DNA from: Bacteroidota bacterium
GTDB lineage: Bacteria; Bacteroidota; Bacteroidia; Bacteroidales; GCA-2748055
NCBI GenBank assembly: GCA_024244665.1
Contig: JAAEOI010000046.1
Span: 1-51,678 of the forward strand
Direction of reading: 5' to 3'
Length of the DNA: 51,678 nt
The translations under genes were made by a program, and so were the position numbers. Each line of letters begins with the position of its first letter. Within the stretch, counting starts at the first letter, position 1. Below the pieces are notes generated by a model. It was not told the DNA's origin. It was given only the letters and a program-made list of their open reading frames with translations, and made no database searches. Shown here piece after piece: positions 15,765 to 26,069 of this stretch.

Positions 15765-18380
15765 TTATCCGCATTTGGAGTGGCCGCAATCTGTACAGAT
15801 CAGGCACCCCTCAGTATAGATAAGATTATCGGAACTACACTCTTCACATTTCTGGCCTGCCTTGGCCTTGGTTCCGTTGGGAATATATTTCTTCAGGGAA
15901 CGGACAACACCGGCACTCCATGTATTAATCGATTCATTGTCCAGCCTCAGGGAGCTGATCAGGTTGATGGCATCCATTACCGGCATGCCGTGACGAAGCA
16001 CTCCCGAGATTAGCTTGGCATAGTTCCAGAATTCACTGTTAAACTGGTGTGAGAGGCCACCCATGGTCACCTTGTAGCCGTATTTATCCACATACTGGAA
16101 GTCGTACCGCTTGGTGCCATCCTCGTTCCTGTTCTTCAGGATCTTTCCCTTCTTTACCTTGGAAGGGATGGGGAAGGTATCTTCCTCCTTGCGGCCAGTG
16201 AAAATTTCGTAGGGCCTTCCATCCTGCAGACCGATGAAAGCAATCCAGTCTTCGTCATTGTTCTTGAACCTGAGAATCTCGGCTTCAAGTTCCCGGGGCC
16301 GCTTGATTGGGAAATTTGCTTCGTCATCCTCCTTTTTATCGGCAGCCACAAGAACACCAGTCCTGGATCCGTCCCTGTATACAGTTGCTCCCTTGCATCC
16401 GTTTTTCCATGCATGAATATAGAGTTCACCCACCAGCTCCTCCTTCGCCTCGGAAGGGAGGTTAATAGTCACACTGATGGAGTGATCCACCCACCTTTGA
16501 ATGGCTCCCTGCATCTTCACCTTCTGCATCCAGTCCACATCATTTGAAGTGGCCTTGTGGTAGGGTGAACGCTTCACCAGCTCCTGAACATCCTGGTCGC
16601 TATAGGTTTTCACCTCTTCAGGATCCATTCCGTTCACCTCAAGCCAGGTGAGGAAGTTGTGGTGAAACACGTTGTGCTCTTCCCAACTGTCGCCCACCTC
16701 ATCAACAAATGAGACATTGGCATCTCTGTCGTTGGGATTTACTTTTCTTCGCCTCTTGTAAACCGGAAGGAAAACCGGCTCAATTCCCGAAGTGGTCTGG
16801 GTCATAAGGCTGGTGGTTCCTGTGGGTGCAATGGTCAGAAGTGAGACATTCCTGCGACCATGCAGCTTCATCTCCTCAATCAGCGCAGGATCCTCTTTTG
16901 CAAGCCTTTTGATAAAGGGATTGTCCTTCTCCTTGTTGAAATCGAAAACCTCGAAAGGGCCCCTTTCTTTGGCCATATTCACTGAAGAACGGTAGGCTTC
17001 CAGGGCAATGGTTTTATGCACCTCCACGGAGAAATCAGTGGCGTTCTCACTGCCATAACGAAGCCCCAGAGCTGCCAGCATATCTCCCTCTGCTGTGATT
17101 CCTACACCGGTTCTCCTGCCTTCTAAAGCTTTACGCTTAATATTGTTCCAAAGGTTAATCTCCACTCCCTTGATCTCCTCATCTTCGGGGTCGGAATAAA
17201 TTTTATTCAGGATGGCATCTACTTTTTCCAATTCAAGGTCGATGATATCATCCATTATCCGCTGGGCCAGACCGACATGTTTCCGGAACTTCTCCCAGAT
17301 AAACTTTGCATCGGAAGTAAAGGGCTGCTCCACGTAGCTGTAGAGATTGACAGCCAGCAAACGGCAACTGTCGTAAGGACAGAGAGGGATCTCTCCACAT
17401 GGATTGGTGGAGACGGTCCTGAATCCCCGGTCAGCATAGCTGTCGGCCACCGATTCATTAATAACTGTATCCCAGAATAGGATCCCTGGCTCGGCCGATT
17501 TCCATGCATTGTGAACAATCTTTCCCCACAGCTCCCGGGCGTTGATCTCTTTTACGTGGGAAGGGCTGTCGGAGTTGATTGGATACTGCTGGGTATAGGT
17601 TTTACCTTCAACCACAGCCTTCATGAATTCATCATCGATCTTCACCGATACGTTGGCACCTGTAACTTTTCCACTCTCCATCTTGGCGTCGATGAAGTGC
17701 TCGGCGTCGGGGTGCTTTACTGAGATACTCAGCATCAAGGCTCCCCTCCGGCCATCCTGTGCCACCTCCCTGGTGGAGTTTGAATAGCGCTCCATGAAGG
17801 GTACCACCCCTGTAGAGGAGAGGGCACTGTTCAGAACCGGGCTGCCCGAGGGCCTGATGTGTGACAGGTCGTGCCCGACCCCTCCACGCCTCTTCATCAG
17901 CTGTACCTGCTCCTGGTCGATCTTCATAATTCCTCCATATGAATCGGCGCGGCCCTCATGCCCAATGACAAAACAGTTGGAGAGGCTGGCAATCTGATAA
18001 TTATTCCCTATCCCGGTCATGGGTGAACCCTGGGGAACAATATATTTGAACTCCCTCATCAGCTCAAAAAGTTCATCGAAGGAGAGGGGATTGGCATAGC
18101 GTTGCTCAATACGGCTGATCTCAGAAGCCAGGCGGCGGTGCATATCATCCGGCGTACGTTCATAGATTTTACCTGCGGAATCTTTAAGGGCATACTTGTT
18201 CACCCACACCCTGGCAGCCAGCTCGTCACCCTTGAAATAGTCCATGGAGGCTTTAAAGGCTTCGTCGAAGGTGTACGTCTGTTTGAGCTTGAGATCTTCC
18301 CCTTTTTTAATCTCCTTCGGATCACTTAGCTCTTTATCAACAAACGCCAAATTCTTCTGCGGTACTGCCTTTTCTGCCAT
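15765..18380 (-). CDS. nrdJ: Adenosylcobalamin-dependent ribonucleotide reductase (class II)
   Basis: 871 residues. It makes deoxyribonucleotides using a B12 radical, which works with or without oxygen. Visible motifs are SNCFVIGHEG, the NPCGEIPL active-site loop, and APTGTTSLMTQTTSGIEPVF. A C-terminal zinc-finger-like tail (CEECSSDNLIYTEGCLICTDCG) is typical of this long class II group. No class I genes are nearby. I looked for a cobalamin riboswitch upstream and found none. Confidence 0.95.
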   Translation of the reverse strand: MAEKAVPQKNLAFVDKELSDPKEIKKGEDLKLKQTYTFDEAFKASMDYFKGDELAARVWVNKYALKDSAGKIYERTPDDMHRRLASEISRIEQRYANPLSFDELFELMREFKYIVPQGSPMTGIGNNYQIASLSNCFVIGHEGRADSYGGIMKIDQEQVQLMKRRGGVGHDLSHIRPSGSPVLNSALSSTGVVPFMERYSNSTREVAQDGRRGALMLSISVKHPDAEHFIDAKMESGKVTGANVSVKIDDEFMKAVVEGKTYTQQYPINSDSPSHVKEINARELWGKIVHNAWKSAEPGILFWDTVINESVADSYADRGFRTVSTNPCGEIPLCPYDSCRLLAVNLYSYVEQPFTSDAKFIWEKFRKHVGLAQRIMDDIIDLELEKVDAILNKIYSDPEDEEIKGVEINLWNNIKRKALEGRRTGVGITAEGDMLAALGLRYGSENATDFSVEVHKTIALEAYRSSVNMAKERGPFEVFDFNKEKDNPFIKRLAKEDPALIEEMKLHGRRNVSLLTIAPTGTTSLMTQTTSGIEPVFLPVYKRRRKVNPNDRDANVSFVDEVGDSWEEHNVFHHNFLTWLEVNGMDPEEVKTYSDQDVQELVKRSPYHKATSNDVDWMQKVKMQGAIQRWVDHSISVTINLPSEAKEELVGELYIHAWKNGCKGATVYRDGSRTGVLVAADKKEDDEANFPIKRPRELEAEILRFKNNDEDWIAFIGLQDGRPYEIFTGRKEEDTFPIPSKVKKGKILKNRNEDGTKRYDFQYVDKYGYKVTMGGLSHQFNSEFWNYAKLISGVLRHGMPVMDAINLISSLRLDNESINTWSAGVVRSLKKYIPNGTKAKAGQKCEECSSDNLIYTEGCLICTDCGHSKCG

Positions 18381-18904
18381 TCTCTTCGGTTTAAATCAAT
18401 TAGTGTTTGGACGGGTGCTTAAGTAGACACCAAATTAGTCATTGGCCTTGCTTCGATCAATCTATGTTATCAACACGGCCGCCCGTAATATCAACAATTC
18501 CGCAATAAATTGAATTTCAGCTTTTTACAATTATATGTCTTGAAATCAGGGGCAAAGCATCCCTATTTTCTCCTGGTAAAATTCGAATTCTCGTCTTCAA
18601 ATGATGGTGAAATAGGGGCTCTCTGCGACACTGTTTTCCGGGAAATGAAATTAGAACAAATTCAAAAGCAAGGGGGGTGTAAGAGGGTCGTTTTTATTAA
18701 CAAGAAATCAACGTTCGGGCTAACTCAATGAATGGCAGACACATGAGAAATATCATGAATTAATCACTGCTTTCAAATTGTTATCTTATTGATTTTATGT
18801 GCTTTAAGAGATTGAAAGGGAATTGCACCATCTCCCTATCCCAGTGATAACGGGGGACACATCAATTGCAAATTTTCTTTGGGGAAAATCTGATAACATC
18901 TAAA
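18381..18904. other. 524-base stretch without a recognisable gene
   Basis: Upstream of nrdJ and downstream of the TonB-receptor terminator. A TTG-started frame of 73 codons at 18510-18731 has no signal, motif or supporting start. I see no tRNA, no B12 box and no repeat. It probably holds the nrdJ promoter, but no clear -7 box was found. Confidence 0.5.
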
Positions 18905-18935
18905 AAAAGGGGTGCCAGATTTTGGCACCCCTTTT
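18905..18935. terminator. Strong bidirectional terminator after the TonB receptor
   Basis: A 13-bp perfect stem (18905-18917 with 18923-18935) has a 5-base loop, runs of A on the left and T on the right. It lies 21 bases beyond the stop of the minus-strand receptor gene. Confidence 0.88.
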
Positions 18936-18955
18936 AAAGAAAATATTCTGTTTGA

Positions 18956-21900
18956 CTAGAAGATATATCTGATCCCTAACTGGGCCTGCCATCGTGAGCT
19001 GTTCAGTCCTGAATCATCAATTCTCCAGGGCCTGTCATTGGTGGGCCTGTTAAAAGAAAATTCTGGTGTTGTATCATCTGCCTGCATACCTTCAAACTCG
19101 ATAATGTCAAGGTTGCCGTTGGAGGCATAATATACCCTGCCCCAATCCTTATTAATCATGTTACCCACATTGAAGATATCAAAGGTAATCTGCAGTGTCT
19201 GGCGTCTGTCACCTGTATTTACGAAGATATCCTGAGCAATTCTGAAATCAAAGCGGTGCTCAAAGGGCAGCCTTGATCCGTTTCTTTCAGCATACTCTCC
19301 TCTTCTTGAATTGAGATAGTCATTCCCGGAAATAAAAGCATCCAGCTCAGTCCAGTTTCCATCGACTAAATTAATATCAGAAGAAGTGGCCGGCACATAA
19401 ATCAGCTGGGGAGTTTTATAAGCCTCTCCGGTGAAATTACCGTAGTAGTCATTATAGATGTATGAAACCACACGGCCCGACTGTCCGATGTAAGCCAGTG
19501 ATACCATGGTTTTCAGGTGACCAATATACTCTTTTGCATAGCTGATATTAGCCACAATCCTGCTTCCGGGATCAAAGCCGGAAACGCCAATCTCTGCTTC
19601 ATTTTTGGGCTGTGGGCTTGATACCAGGTAGTTCCACTGTGAGGAGTTCTGTGAACTTGTTCCATCGAAGATTGAGTATGACTTACCATAGGTGTAGGCC
19701 ACATTCGCATTCAGACCCATGGCAAAGTTCTTTCTCAACTGCAGAGTTGCGTTGTATGCATATCCTTCACTGGTATTACCACCCAGCATGATCTGACCAT
19801 AATTGGGATCAAGACCGTTCCTGTACGTATCGTACAGTGGACGATTGTCTGGTGTCCCTGTGGCGGTTCCATAGGCAGGTTTCACATTCACATCCTGCCA
19901 GAGCACGTTGTTAAGGGTCTTTGTGAAGATTCCTTCAACGGTTGCTACGATACCTCCTGGAAGCTTCTGGTCGACCGACAGGTCAACTTTCAGCATCTGG
20001 GGTAACTTGAAGTTCTTGGTATAAAGGTCAACCTGGCTTCCTGATGGAACTGTTCCGTCACTGGGCGGAACATACTGACTCTGCCAGTCTGGGTTAAAGG
20101 GCTGATTACCTGGAGCATCGGTCCTATCCCTATAATCTCCAACCATAAGTCCGTTGTTGGTATAGGATCCAGCGGGCCATACAAATGGAACCCTGGAAGT
20201 GAAGATACCAATGCCCCCCCTGACCTGGGTTGTCTTTTCACCGGTAACGTCCCAGTTAAATCCAAGTCTTGGGGAAATCAGCAACTGCGTAAAAGGCATC
20301 TGTCCCGATTGTGCACCCTGGAGCTCATGCTCGGCCTCCAGCATTGGTATCGTGGTAGAGTTAAATCCGGTGATTTCCTTAGGCTGGTCCGAATAGATGG
20401 GAATATCCACTCGCACTCCGGCCGTCACCTTAAACTGCTCAGAAACCCTGAATTCGTCCTGAACATAGAATCCCAGCTGCATGGCATTGAAATCGGCGGC
20501 GGCGGCCGATCCGTCACCCCTGATGTCATCCACCATTGAATATCCAATCCTGTATTCACCGGGAGTCCCCGCCTCGAAATTGGCTACATCATCAAAGTCA
20601 TAGTATCCATAAGCCCTTCTCATGAAGAGGTTGTAGATGTTGTAGAATTCATTGTGGGTTCCAATGGTAAGGGTATGTTTACCCATGTTCATGGTGAAGT
20701 TATCAGTTATGGTCAGAATTTTCTGTGTCAGCTCATTCCCTGTGGAATAAACCTCTCCACCCAGGTGAATGGTTCCGCTTCCGTCATTGATGGTCACACC
20801 GGGGAACTTATCGCCCATTACCTCCCTGTTGTCATGCACAAAGGCATAACTCACCTTCAGGTTGTTGGACATGGTGGGTGAAAACCTGCTCTTCAGCTCA
20901 ATGGCCGTTGTGTTGGTTGTGGAGGGAAAGAGAACACCGGTGTTGGAGTAATAGAGGTCATTGTCATCGGAGTGACCCGGAGAAGTACTCTCGCCATAGG
21001 TATACTGGTTCCTGACCATCAGCTTGTGCTTATTGCTGATATTCCAATCCAGTTTAATGAAGAATTTCTGTCCTTTCAGAGCGTCTGTAACATCACCAAA
21101 AGTGCCGGGATCATAGTCGTAGTTGGCAATTGAATAATCCCTCAATGACTGCAATCCTGCAGCATCAGTATTACCTTCATAGTCATCCAGGATATAGGGC
21201 CTGGGGGTCTCATTGTTCTGCAGTTCCACATTGGCAAAGAAGAACAGTTTGTTTTTTATGATAGGTCCACCCAGATTAAAACCATACGTTTTTGCAGAAA
21301 ATTCAGGGAGTTTCTCCCTTTCATAGGTTTCATCATCAGTGGGTGTCATACCGGCCATACCCTGGTTCCGGTATTTGAAGTAGACTGAACCGGCTATCTG
21401 GTTGGTTCCGCTTTTGGTAACCGCGTTGATACCGGCGCCTGCAAATCCGCCGTTTCTCACATCATAAGGAGCCAGTGTGATCTGGAACTGCTCGATGGCT
21501 TCATAACTGAAAGCTGATACACCGGTCTGGCCGCCGTTCATTCCGTTGGCTGCAAGTCCGAACACATCGTTGTTGACCGTACCATCGACCATCACCGAGT
21601 TGTAGCGGTTGTTCATCCCTGCAAAAGAGATACCGTCGCCAACGACCCTGGCCTGCGGTGTATACCGGGTGAAGTCATTGATGTCACCCGAGAGGGTAGG
21701 CATCCTGTTCAGGTCCTCCTTGTCAAGTACGGTTTCGGCACCGGTACGGTTTCCGTCAAACAGGTCATACTCCCTGGTACGCGACCCTATAATAGCCACC
21801 TCGGCAATGGTAACTTCGGTAGTTGATAACTGTGTATTCACAGAAAATCCCTGACCCAGTTGAAGGTAGATATCCGATTTGGTGAATGCTGCATAACCCA

Positions 21901-22156
21901 CATAGGATACTGTGACGGTGTAAGGTCCTCCCACATCCATCAGGGGAATGGTGAAATAACCCTGGTCGTTGGTAATTGCCCCGTACTGTGACCCGGTAGG
22001 ATTGTGGACAGCCACCACGGTTGCTCCCTCAAGTGCAGCATTGGTGTCATCCTTAATGGTCCCGTTCATCTCGGAAGTGGTGGTACCCTGACCCATGACC
22101 CCCAGAGATAACCCAAGGACAGCGAGTGAGAGAAACACCTTTTTCATAATTTTCAT
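18956..22156 (-). CDS. TonB-dependent receptor with N-terminal carboxypeptidase-like domain (Oar-like)
   Basis: 1066 residues. After a signal peptide (to about residue 22), residues 28-110 form a carboxypeptidase-regulatory-like domain (NGTIKDDTNAALEGATV, then YFTIPLMDVGGPYTVTVSYVGY). A plug domain (about 125-250, with TVLDKEDLNRMPTLSGDI) and a large beta barrel ending in LGIRYIF follow. It is an outer-membrane channel powered by TonB. The lack of a SusD partner and the repeated GxNxxxN pattern point to the Oar/OmpA-related group rather than a SusC glycan importer. The substrate is unknown. It is a single-gene unit with its own terminator. Confidence 0.9.
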   Translation of the reverse strand: MKIMKKVFLSLAVLGLSLGVMGQGTTTSEMNGTIKDDTNAALEGATVVAVHNPTGSQYGAITNDQGYFTIPLMDVGGPYTVTVSYVGYAAFTKSDIYLQLGQGFSVNTQLSTTEVTIAEVAIIGSRTREYDLFDGNRTGAETVLDKEDLNRMPTLSGDINDFTRYTPQARVVGDGISFAGMNNRYNSVMVDGTVNNDVFGLAANGMNGGQTGVSAFSYEAIEQFQITLAPYDVRNGGFAGAGINAVTKSGTNQIAGSVYFKYRNQGMAGMTPTDDETYEREKLPEFSAKTYGFNLGGPIIKNKLFFFANVELQNNETPRPYILDDYEGNTDAAGLQSLRDYSIANYDYDPGTFGDVTDALKGQKFFIKLDWNISNKHKLMVRNQYTYGESTSPGHSDDNDLYYSNTGVLFPSTTNTTAIELKSRFSPTMSNNLKVSYAFVHDNREVMGDKFPGVTINDGSGTIHLGGEVYSTGNELTQKILTITDNFTMNMGKHTLTIGTHNEFYNIYNLFMRRAYGYYDFDDVANFEAGTPGEYRIGYSMVDDIRGDGSAAAADFNAMQLGFYVQDEFRVSEQFKVTAGVRVDIPIYSDQPKEITGFNSTTIPMLEAEHELQGAQSGQMPFTQLLISPRLGFNWDVTGEKTTQVRGGIGIFTSRVPFVWPAGSYTNNGLMVGDYRDRTDAPGNQPFNPDWQSQYVPPSDGTVPSGSQVDLYTKNFKLPQMLKVDLSVDQKLPGGIVATVEGIFTKTLNNVLWQDVNVKPAYGTATGTPDNRPLYDTYRNGLDPNYGQIMLGGNTSEGYAYNATLQLRKNFAMGLNANVAYTYGKSYSIFDGTSSQNSSQWNYLVSSPQPKNEAEIGVSGFDPGSRIVANISYAKEYIGHLKTMVSLAYIGQSGRVVSYIYNDYYGNFTGEAYKTPQLIYVPATSSDINLVDGNWTELDAFISGNDYLNSRRGEYAERNGSRLPFEHRFDFRIAQDIFVNTGDRRQTLQITFDIFNVGNMINKDWGRVYYASNGNLDIIEFEGMQADDTTPEFSFNRPTNDRPWRIDDSGLNSSRWQAQLGIRYIF

Positions 22157-22327
22157 AGACTTTTAGTTTTTATTGGATCATATATTTCGAGCGCGAATAT
22201 AGCACACTCAGGTTAGTTCAGTGTAAAGAATTTTACAAATATTTTTGATTACAACAGCAGGGCGTCATGAAATTAAAAATAGAAAGAAATCTTCGCCCGG
22301 AAATCTATTCTTAATCATTTTGGCCTC

Positions 22328-23557
22328 CTATTTTATGCACACTTTTTTCAGGATTATTTCAGTAGCTCCAACCCTATCCGACACATAGTTAGAGGCAATA
22401 TCGGAGGTGGTTTTCAACAGATTTGAATTTTCCAATTGTTGATGAACGGTGGATAACATTTCAGATGTCCTGGAAATAGGGAACGCACCACCCCTTTCGG
22501 AGAGCTCCACTGCCTCAGAAAATTTCCGGTAGTTGGGACCGAAAATCACCGGCAATCCGTAGGTGGCTGCCTCCAGGATGTTGTGGATACCTTTACCAAA
22601 CCCGCCCCCGATGTATGCCAGGGTTCCAAAACGGTAGAGGTGGGAAAGGTGACCGATGGTATTCACTATCACCACCCGGGTCCCTGCGGGGATTTCATTG
22701 CCCGCTGCTGTGAATAACACGCTCTCGGGGAACCGTTTTTGCAGCTTCTCAAGATGGCTGTCAGACAATTCATGTGGAGCAATGATCCATTTCAGATCGC
22801 CGGGAAGCTTCCTGTATGCTTCCTCCAGGATCAGTTCGTCGGGTTCCCAGGTGCTTCCGGCCACTATCATCCTGGTGTCTGCAGCGAAGGCCTCAAGCGC
22901 TGGATTGCTGTAGGTGGATTGCAAAAGCTGCTTCACCCTGTCGAAACGGGTATCGCCGGCCACTGAAACCCTTTTAATACCGTGTTCCCCCAGCAATTTA
23001 CGGGAAGATTCCTGCTGCACGAATATGTGAGTAAAGGCATCCAGGAAGCGCCTGTACCAGAGTCCGTACCACTTGAAGAATATCTGGCCGGAACGAAAAA
23101 TACCTGAAACCAGGTAGACAGGTACATCCTCCTTTTTCATCCTGTTGAGGAAATGGAACCAGAATTCATACTTAATGAAGATGGCCATCTCCAGCGGAAC
23201 GGTGCTGACCAACTTCCGGGCATTCCGTGCAGTATCCTGTGGCAGGTACATCACGTGATCCGCAAAAGGATAATCTTTCCGCTTTTCATATCCCGAGGGT
23301 GAGAAAAATGAAAGCAGAATTTTAAGATCAGGGCAATCCTCCTTCATGGCCTCTATAACCGGCCGTCCCTGCTCGAACTCCCCCAGAGAGGCGCAATGGA
23401 ACCACACCACCCGGTCCCCAGCCTGAAAAGCCTTTTCCAGGGGTTTGTACCATCCCCTTCTCCCCCTGATCCACAGTAAGGCTTTCCTGTTCCAGGGTGA
23501 GATGATCAGGGCTGCGAGGTAGTAGAGCCCAATCCCGATGTTGTATATGATCCTCAT
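22328..23557 (-). CDS. waaA: 3-deoxy-D-manno-octulosonic acid transferase
   Basis: 409 residues, GT30 family. It adds KDO from CMP-KDO to lipid A at the inner membrane. An N-terminal membrane helix is followed by WFHCASLGEFEQGRP with the catalytic base E60. The second half has GGFGKGIHNILEAATYGLPVIFGPN, the CMP-KDO binding region. The start codon overlaps the stop of a symporter remnant as ATGA, so its translation may depend on that short frame. Confidence 0.93.
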   Translation of the reverse strand: MRIIYNIGIGLYYLAALIISPWNRKALLWIRGRRGWYKPLEKAFQAGDRVVWFHCASLGEFEQGRPVIEAMKEDCPDLKILLSFFSPSGYEKRKDYPFADHVMYLPQDTARNARKLVSTVPLEMAIFIKYEFWFHFLNRMKKEDVPVYLVSGIFRSGQIFFKWYGLWYRRFLDAFTHIFVQQESSRKLLGEHGIKRVSVAGDTRFDRVKQLLQSTYSNPALEAFAADTRMIVAGSTWEPDELILEEAYRKLPGDLKWIIAPHELSDSHLEKLQKRFPESVLFTAAGNEIPAGTRVVIVNTIGHLSHLYRFGTLAYIGGGFGKGIHNILEAATYGLPVIFGPNYRKFSEAVELSERGGAFPISRTSEMLSTVHQQLENSNLLKTTSDIASNYVSDRVGATEIILKKVCIK

Positions 23558-23766
23558 CTCTTATCGGTCAAAAGGCTGGTGATCCAGACTGCCGGGAAAC
23601 AAACACGCTCACCTGAGGCTCTTTCGGAGCACGCAAGCAACCAGGGATTCAGTTTCCTCCCTGCAATAAAAAAATCCTTATGTGATTCGCTGATGTTGAA
23701 AGTGATGAATCCAACAACGAGGATTATCACCAGAAAAAATATAAAACCAATAAGCGCAAAATTCAT
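23554..23766 (-). pseudogene. Sodium/solute symporter gene reduced to its ends
   Basis: An open frame of 70 codons. Residues 1-53 are a normal start of an SSS (PutP-type) symporter: first membrane helix, then SHKDFFIAGRKLNPWLLACSERASGE. The remaining eleven or so helices are absent. The last residues (VCFPAVWITSLLTDKR) resemble the end of the last SSS helix (SLLT), so the frame looks like an internal in-frame deletion. It cannot transport. Its TGA overlaps the waaA ATG (ATGA). The tail could instead be a chance out-of-frame fusion. Confidence 0.65.
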
Positions 23767-23788
23767 GCCCTAAGATAGAAAAAAGCAG

Positions 23789-24352
23789 CTAATCGGAAGC
23801 ACCTGAAAATTCCGCAGATCCATCATTTGAATAGTAGTACTCGAAGGTCACCTCACTGTAAGGTGAACCAGTCTCCAGGTTAGGCTGGTAGATCTCTTTG
23901 ATCAGCATCTTAACATAATTTCCGGCTGAAGTTTTTTGTACCCATACCTGGTAGAGCTCTACGGTATCGCTCACGATTTCAAATTGGAGCCCCTCCTCCA
24001 CCATGGAGTAAGCCTGGTAAAATTCCCGGGCATCATCCAGGCTTGAGAACTCTCCCACCACAGCAAAACCATTCACCCGGTCCGGGGTATTAAATCCAGG
24101 CAGGGAGGCCTGTCCGGACACATCGAACACCGAGAAACCCTCGTTGATTATATCCGGGAATGGCATACCCGGGAATGGATATTTGTACATCTCGCTGTTT
24201 TCGAAAGAATATCCAAACAAGTAGTAACTATCAGTACCATGAAGCTGTGAGCTCAGGGTGATCTCACCTTTCAGGTCAGGACCGGTCAGCCCGTCACATC
24301 CACCCGCCAGGATCAGAAAAAACAGTGCTGCTATGGTAGCTCTTGTTTTCAT
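23789..24352 (-). CDS. Lipoprotein of unknown function
   Basis: 187 residues with a lipoprotein signal (lipobox LAGGC, Cys19). The mature part is acidic and Tyr-rich with a helix around FSSLDDAREFYQAYS. No family is recognised. It begins one base after the ald stop, so it is co-transcribed with ald. It is followed by the symporter remnant and waaA. Confidence 0.65.
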   Translation of the reverse strand: MKTRATIAALFFLILAGGCDGLTGPDLKGEITLSSQLHGTDSYYLFGYSFENSEMYKYPFPGMPFPDIINEGFSVFDVSGQASLPGFNTPDRVNGFAVVGEFSSLDDAREFYQAYSMVEEGLQFEIVSDTVELYQVWVQKTSAGNYVKMLIKEIYQPNLETGSPYSEVTFEYYYSNDGSAEFSGASD

Positions 24353-24353
24353 A

Positions 24354-25577
24354 CTAAATAACCGCCATCAGAAGATCAATATCCTTTGAGGGAATGCCAA
24401 ATTTCCGGCCAAGGCTTTCACTGGTAAGAATACCCTTATAAACATATACACCATGTCTCAATCCGATATTCTCCCTCAGGTGCTTTCCCTCACCTCCAAG
24501 CACGCCCATATCCACAATCACAGGGGCAAACACATTGGAAATGGCGATGGAAGCCGTCCGGGCCACACGTGATGGGATGTTGGGAACACAGTAGTGGATC
24601 ACACCGTGTTTCACGAAGACCGGATCGATCTGGGTTCTTAGCTCGGAAGTTTCGATACACCCCCCCCTGTCGATGTTGATGTCGATAATCACGGCGCCCT
24701 TTTTCATCTTCATCACCATCTCCTCGGTGATAAAGAAGGCTTCCTTCTCAACATTCTGTCGTATGGCACCGATCACAACATCGGCCGACCTGAGCGCCTT
24801 CAGGATCACCTTGGTGTGATAGATGGAGGTTGGAACCATCTGTCCGATAGATGTTTGCAAACGCCGCAGCCGGTGAACAGAGTTATCAAAAACCTTGATC
24901 TCCGAGCCCAGCCCCAGGGCAGCCCTTACCGCAAATTCAGCTGCAGTGCCTGCACCCAGGATTACCACTTCAGTGGGTGTAATGCCTGTTACTCCCCCCA
25001 GCATCACGCCCTTGCCTCCTCTCATGTTGCTCAGGTACTCGGCTGCAATAAGGATGGAAGTGGTCCCGGCAATGGCACTCATACTCCTTACTGCCGGGTA
25101 ACATTTATGTTCATCCTGGATTTCCTCATAGGCTATGGCGGTCACCTTCCTCCGCATCAGCTCCCGGATGTATTTGTCATCCTTTTGAATGGAGGAATGG
25201 AAGGAGGAAATCAATGTCTGCCGCTCCTTCATCCAGCCAATCTCTTCAATTGTCGGGGCACTGATTTTCAGTAGGATGTCACAGCCGGAGAAAACCTCTT
25301 TGCGGCTCTGGCTGATGATCCCCCCACGTTCAGAATAGTCTGTATCGTGGTAATTGGCAGCCCTCCCTGCGCCACTCTCCAGAGTAACTTCATGACCATG
25401 CCCGGTAAGGTTTTCCACAGCTTCAGGGGTAATCGGAACCCGGCTCTCCACAGAATGATCTTCCGATGGGATACCGATCTTCAGCTGTTTTTGCCTGTTC
25501 CCGACCTCAAGGGTCTCTTCCTGGGGCATCAGGCCTTCTTTACGTATATCAAATGAGGAGGATCCGGACTTTTCCAT
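24354..25577 (-). CDS. ald: Alanine dehydrogenase
   Basis: 407 residues, in the AlaDH/PNT family. It reversibly converts L-alanine and NAD to pyruvate, ammonia and NADH. The substrate region KIGIPSEDHSVESRVPITPEA is near 33-53. The NAD loop VVILGAGTAAEFAVRAALG lies near the middle, preceded by VTAIAYEEI. The C-terminal part matches the Bacteroidota group (HYCVPNIPSRVARTASIAISN). It lies downstream of tsaE by 60 bases, in the long porW-porX-tsaE run. Confidence 0.92.
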   Translation of the reverse strand: MEKSGSSSFDIRKEGLMPQEETLEVGNRQKQLKIGIPSEDHSVESRVPITPEAVENLTGHGHEVTLESGAGRAANYHDTDYSERGGIISQSRKEVFSGCDILLKISAPTIEEIGWMKERQTLISSFHSSIQKDDKYIRELMRRKVTAIAYEEIQDEHKCYPAVRSMSAIAGTTSILIAAEYLSNMRGGKGVMLGGVTGITPTEVVILGAGTAAEFAVRAALGLGSEIKVFDNSVHRLRRLQTSIGQMVPTSIYHTKVILKALRSADVVIGAIRQNVEKEAFFITEEMVMKMKKGAVIIDINIDRGGCIETSELRTQIDPVFVKHGVIHYCVPNIPSRVARTASIAISNVFAPVIVDMGVLGGEGKHLRENIGLRHGVYVYKGILTSESLGRKFGIPSKDIDLLMAVI

Positions 25578-25637
25578 GGTTGAGCAAGTTTAAGGGAAGC
25601 CTAAATTATAACAATTCGCCAGCAATGTCAAGAGAAT

Positions 25638-26069
25638 TTATTTCCCCGGCAATTCAAATCTGAGTTCACGTGACCCATCCTCCTTCACTTCGATGTGGAC
25701 CATAAGGGCGTCATCAGGAATCAGGTGGCCCGCTTTTTCTGGCCATTCGATAAAACACTTCTTCCCCGAAAAGAAATACTCTTCATACCCCATGTCAAAC
25801 AATTCGTCGGGATCCTCGATCCGGTAGAGATCAAAATGAAACAGCGACTCCCCTTCGGCGGTGAAGTACTCGTTGACCAGGGCAAAGGTGGGGCTGTTCA
25901 CATCCTCCGGAACCCCCAGGGCCCTGCAGAGTGACTGTATAAACGTGGTTTTCCCTGCACCCATCTCGCCTGAAAAGGCAATAACGGAGAAATCTCCCAT
26001 GAATCCCAGGAATATTCCAGCGGCCTGTGGAAGCTCGTTGAGTGACTGTATGGCAATCCTTTTTTCCAT
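25638..26069 (-). CDS. tsaE: tRNA N6-threonylcarbamoyladenosine synthesis ATPase TsaE
   Basis: 143 residues with Walker A GEMGAGKTT at 34-42, a later NSPTFALVNEY and HFDLYR. These are typical of TsaE (YjeE), the ATPase that works with TsaB and TsaD to make t6A37 in tRNA. Its ATG overlaps the porX stop by one base (TAATG), which indicates coupled translation. Confidence 0.94.
   Translation of the reverse strand: MEKRIAIQSLNELPQAAGIFLGFMGDFSVIAFSGEMGAGKTTFIQSLCRALGVPEDVNSPTFALVNEYFTAEGESLFHFDLYRIEDPDELFDMGYEEYFFSGKKCFIEWPEKAGHLIPDDALMVHIEVKEDGSRELRFELPGK

Noticed and set aside
18510..18731. 73-codon frame on the plus strand
   Set aside because: TTG start, no ribosome site, no motif, odd composition; no remnant of a known family recognised.
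18381..18904. Possible cobalamin riboswitch upstream of the B12-dependent reductase
   Set aside because: No B12-box-like GCCACTG or matching long leader fold was seen on the minus strand.
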